DNA from: Piper betle
Lineage: Eukaryota; Streptophyta; Magnoliopsida; Piperales; Piperaceae
DNA length: 64,000 nt
NCBI GenBank assembly: GCA_033002965.1
Contig: JAURVB010000133.1
Location: forward strand, 62,001 to 126,000
Direction: 5' to 3'
A model generated the notes under the pieces. That model made no database searches, had not been told where the DNA came from, and worked only from the letters and a program-made list of their open reading frames with translations. The position numbers and the translations under genes were made by a program. Of the stretch, positions 62,401-64,000 are shown piece after piece (within the stretch, counting starts at the first letter, position 1; the number at the start of each line of letters is the position of its first letter).

Positions 62401-64000
62401 AATTTAAGTGGTTCACTGATGTTTTGATATTTAATGCAATCTACACAAATATCCTAGTTGGTAAAATCTAAATGAGGTAAGATTTGACTTTGTGACCAAC
62501 CTCATTACTCTTTCTTTGAAAATATGGCATAATCATTAATGTCATAAGAAAGCACACTGTATATTTTGTACACTACGTTTAAGACCAAAATCATTTGTAA
62601 CATTAAATAGAGATTTAACAAAAAATTTCATCAAGATTGAAATGATATAAACCATTGATCAAAGTACCACAACAATAATAGTACTTTTGTTTGTTAAGGA
62701 AAACATATTATGTCCAATCTTGAAATTAAAACCCAAATTGTCCGACTTTCCAACATAAACTAAATTGCGAGCACAGTCGAGAACATAAAGGCACTTTTCA
62801 AGATCCAGTGAACAGCTATTATCCAAAATCAATATGTACGTCCCAATTCCCTCAATTAGTGCTTTTATTCTATTCCCCATATGCAAAAACTATTAATTTT
62901 TGTTTATGGTTTGGATTGAAAGGAATACATGTGTAATATTAGAAACATGAGTAGTAGCACAAAAATCTAACATTAAGTATTATTAGGCACCTCAAATAAG
63001 TTTCATTCAAAACATACCGGAATAAAGTATGTACATTTCTTCTCGAACTAAGCTTTCCATTTCGAACAATCATTTTAGAGGTGACCAAGTTTCTTGTAGA
63101 AGAAGCATTTCATTTCTTTATGGATTTTGCCCTCTTTGACATTGATAGAGGCTTTCTCTTTCTTCTTCTTCTTGCTAAATTTGGCCCCTTTAACACAAAG
63201 TTAGATGAGCTGAGTGGTCTATCAACTTCTTGTTCCTTCTTCTTGAATTAACATGGCTTTATTTCTTAAAGGTTCCATTTTTCTTTTATAGTGTTATAAT
63301 TCACTTAGAAATGACCAAATTCAGAAGGAAGTGAATTAATGAGTAATTGGATAAGGAAAGACGCACTCACATCCATCCCGTTCATTTTTAGCTTTGCAGC
63401 CAGATTGGTCATTAATGTTACATGATCATGAATGGATTTTGACCTACCAAATTTCCTAGTCGTCAGCTTAGTCATGAGGGTTCTTACAATCGACTTATCA
63501 GTTATGTCTAATTTTGCATGCTCCTTAAGTTTGACGATGAATTCCTTTGCATTGTCAGTTTTGAGCATCGATGGCTTGATACTTTCCTCCACCGTCATTT
63601 TTATTAAGTTTAATGTCAGCTTATTAAACCGCTCCCAAGTCTTAAGATAAATTTGTCTTCAGTAGTACCAGTTTTAGCCGTGGTTGTGGGCTTATTATTA
63701 ATTAATGCATCGTCTAAGTACAATCCACCCAGTTGAGACTAGATTTGTTCAAACCATTTAGCATAGTTTACCCCATTAAACTTAACCACCCCATTTCCTA
63801 GACTGAACGCGTTTATGGCTAGATGCTTCAAGTTAAATTAATGGATTCGAAAAAGTTCTATGTATGATAAGTTCACCTTTGGGGGATCACTAAAATATAA
63901 TTTTAACTAAAATGGATGCCAATTAATGAATTTTAATAAGCAATCAATTATCCTCAAATTAATATGAACGTTATCTTTGGATAAACAAACATATTAACTG
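59430..64000 (-). pseudogene. Ty1/copia element, decayed, minus strand
   Basis: The internal region of a copia element reads on the minus strand from beyond the right edge. Gag with UBN2-type sequence lies at about 63,820-63,305 (LGGLYLDDALINN, KFGRSKSIHDHV, LINSLPSEF). The pre-integrase segment with YILILDNSCSLDLEKCLYV is at 62,886-62,659. Integrase (62,400-61,950) has FIDDFSR-type sequence and VKVVRSD*GGEYYS. The reverse transcriptase (about 61,350-60,680) contains DVKTAFLNGDL and LYVDDILL. RNase H at 60,430-59,900 has AMEAKFVVCFEATY and IKHIDIKHL. Stops and frameshifts are frequent, and the third catalytic acid of integrase reads Lys (QNGIVKRWNRT, about 62,065). The 5' LTR is outside the window; the 3' LTR region contains the TRIM. 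Confidence 0.85.

Overview
This window is nuclear DNA from a flowering plant. It carries two spliced protein-coding genes, both on the minus strand, separated by about 44 kb of nested, decayed transposable elements. The first exons of both genes are GC-rich while introns and intergenic DNA are AT-rich. That gradient resembles monocots more than dicots, but the species cannot be fixed from the sequence.

Layout. 1-2.8 kb: the 5' part (seven coding exons) of a VPS18 homologue, a core subunit of the HOPS/CORVET vacuolar tethering complexes; the gene runs off the left edge. 3.4-3.7 kb: a possible small Helitron. 6.0-8.5 kb: an LTR inserted inside an antiparallel LTR of the same family. 8.5-17 kb: degraded repeat DNA including a GC-rich LTR-like copy. 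17.3-21.5 kb: Ty1/copia and Athila/Tat-type coding remnants with a complete TRIM between them. 23.8-24.7 kb: a tandem TRIM array. 24.7-31.9 kb: two antiparallel arms of about 1.7 kb carrying a 33-bp minisatellite, flanking another GC-rich LTR-like copy. 33.8-43.7 kb: an LTR-like copy split by a 7.3-kb Athila/Tat-type Ty3/gypsy element with a precise 5-bp target duplication. 44.7-45.4 kb: a hAT-type MITE with a perfect 8-bp target duplication. 46.9-56.7 kb: a complete 14-exon gene for a chloroplast-type Mfd/RecG-like DEAD/DEAH helicase, with two TRIM-derived insertions in its introns and a 1-bp frameshift in the predicted transit peptide. 57.2-57.9 kb: a LINE remnant. 58.9-59.4 kb: an intact TRIM. 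59.4-64 kb: a decayed Ty1/copia element.

The two genes are unrelated in function (endomembrane tethering and organellar DNA/RNA helicase); their adjacency looks incidental. No new multi-gene system was found. The most notable signals are structural: a TRIM family with about 154-bp LTRs in single and tandem forms, a fold-back TRIM in an intron, a minisatellite with a four-monomer higher-order repeat, a GC-AG intron in VPS18, and the helicase frameshift. Protein and element identities rest on remembered family features, not on database searches.
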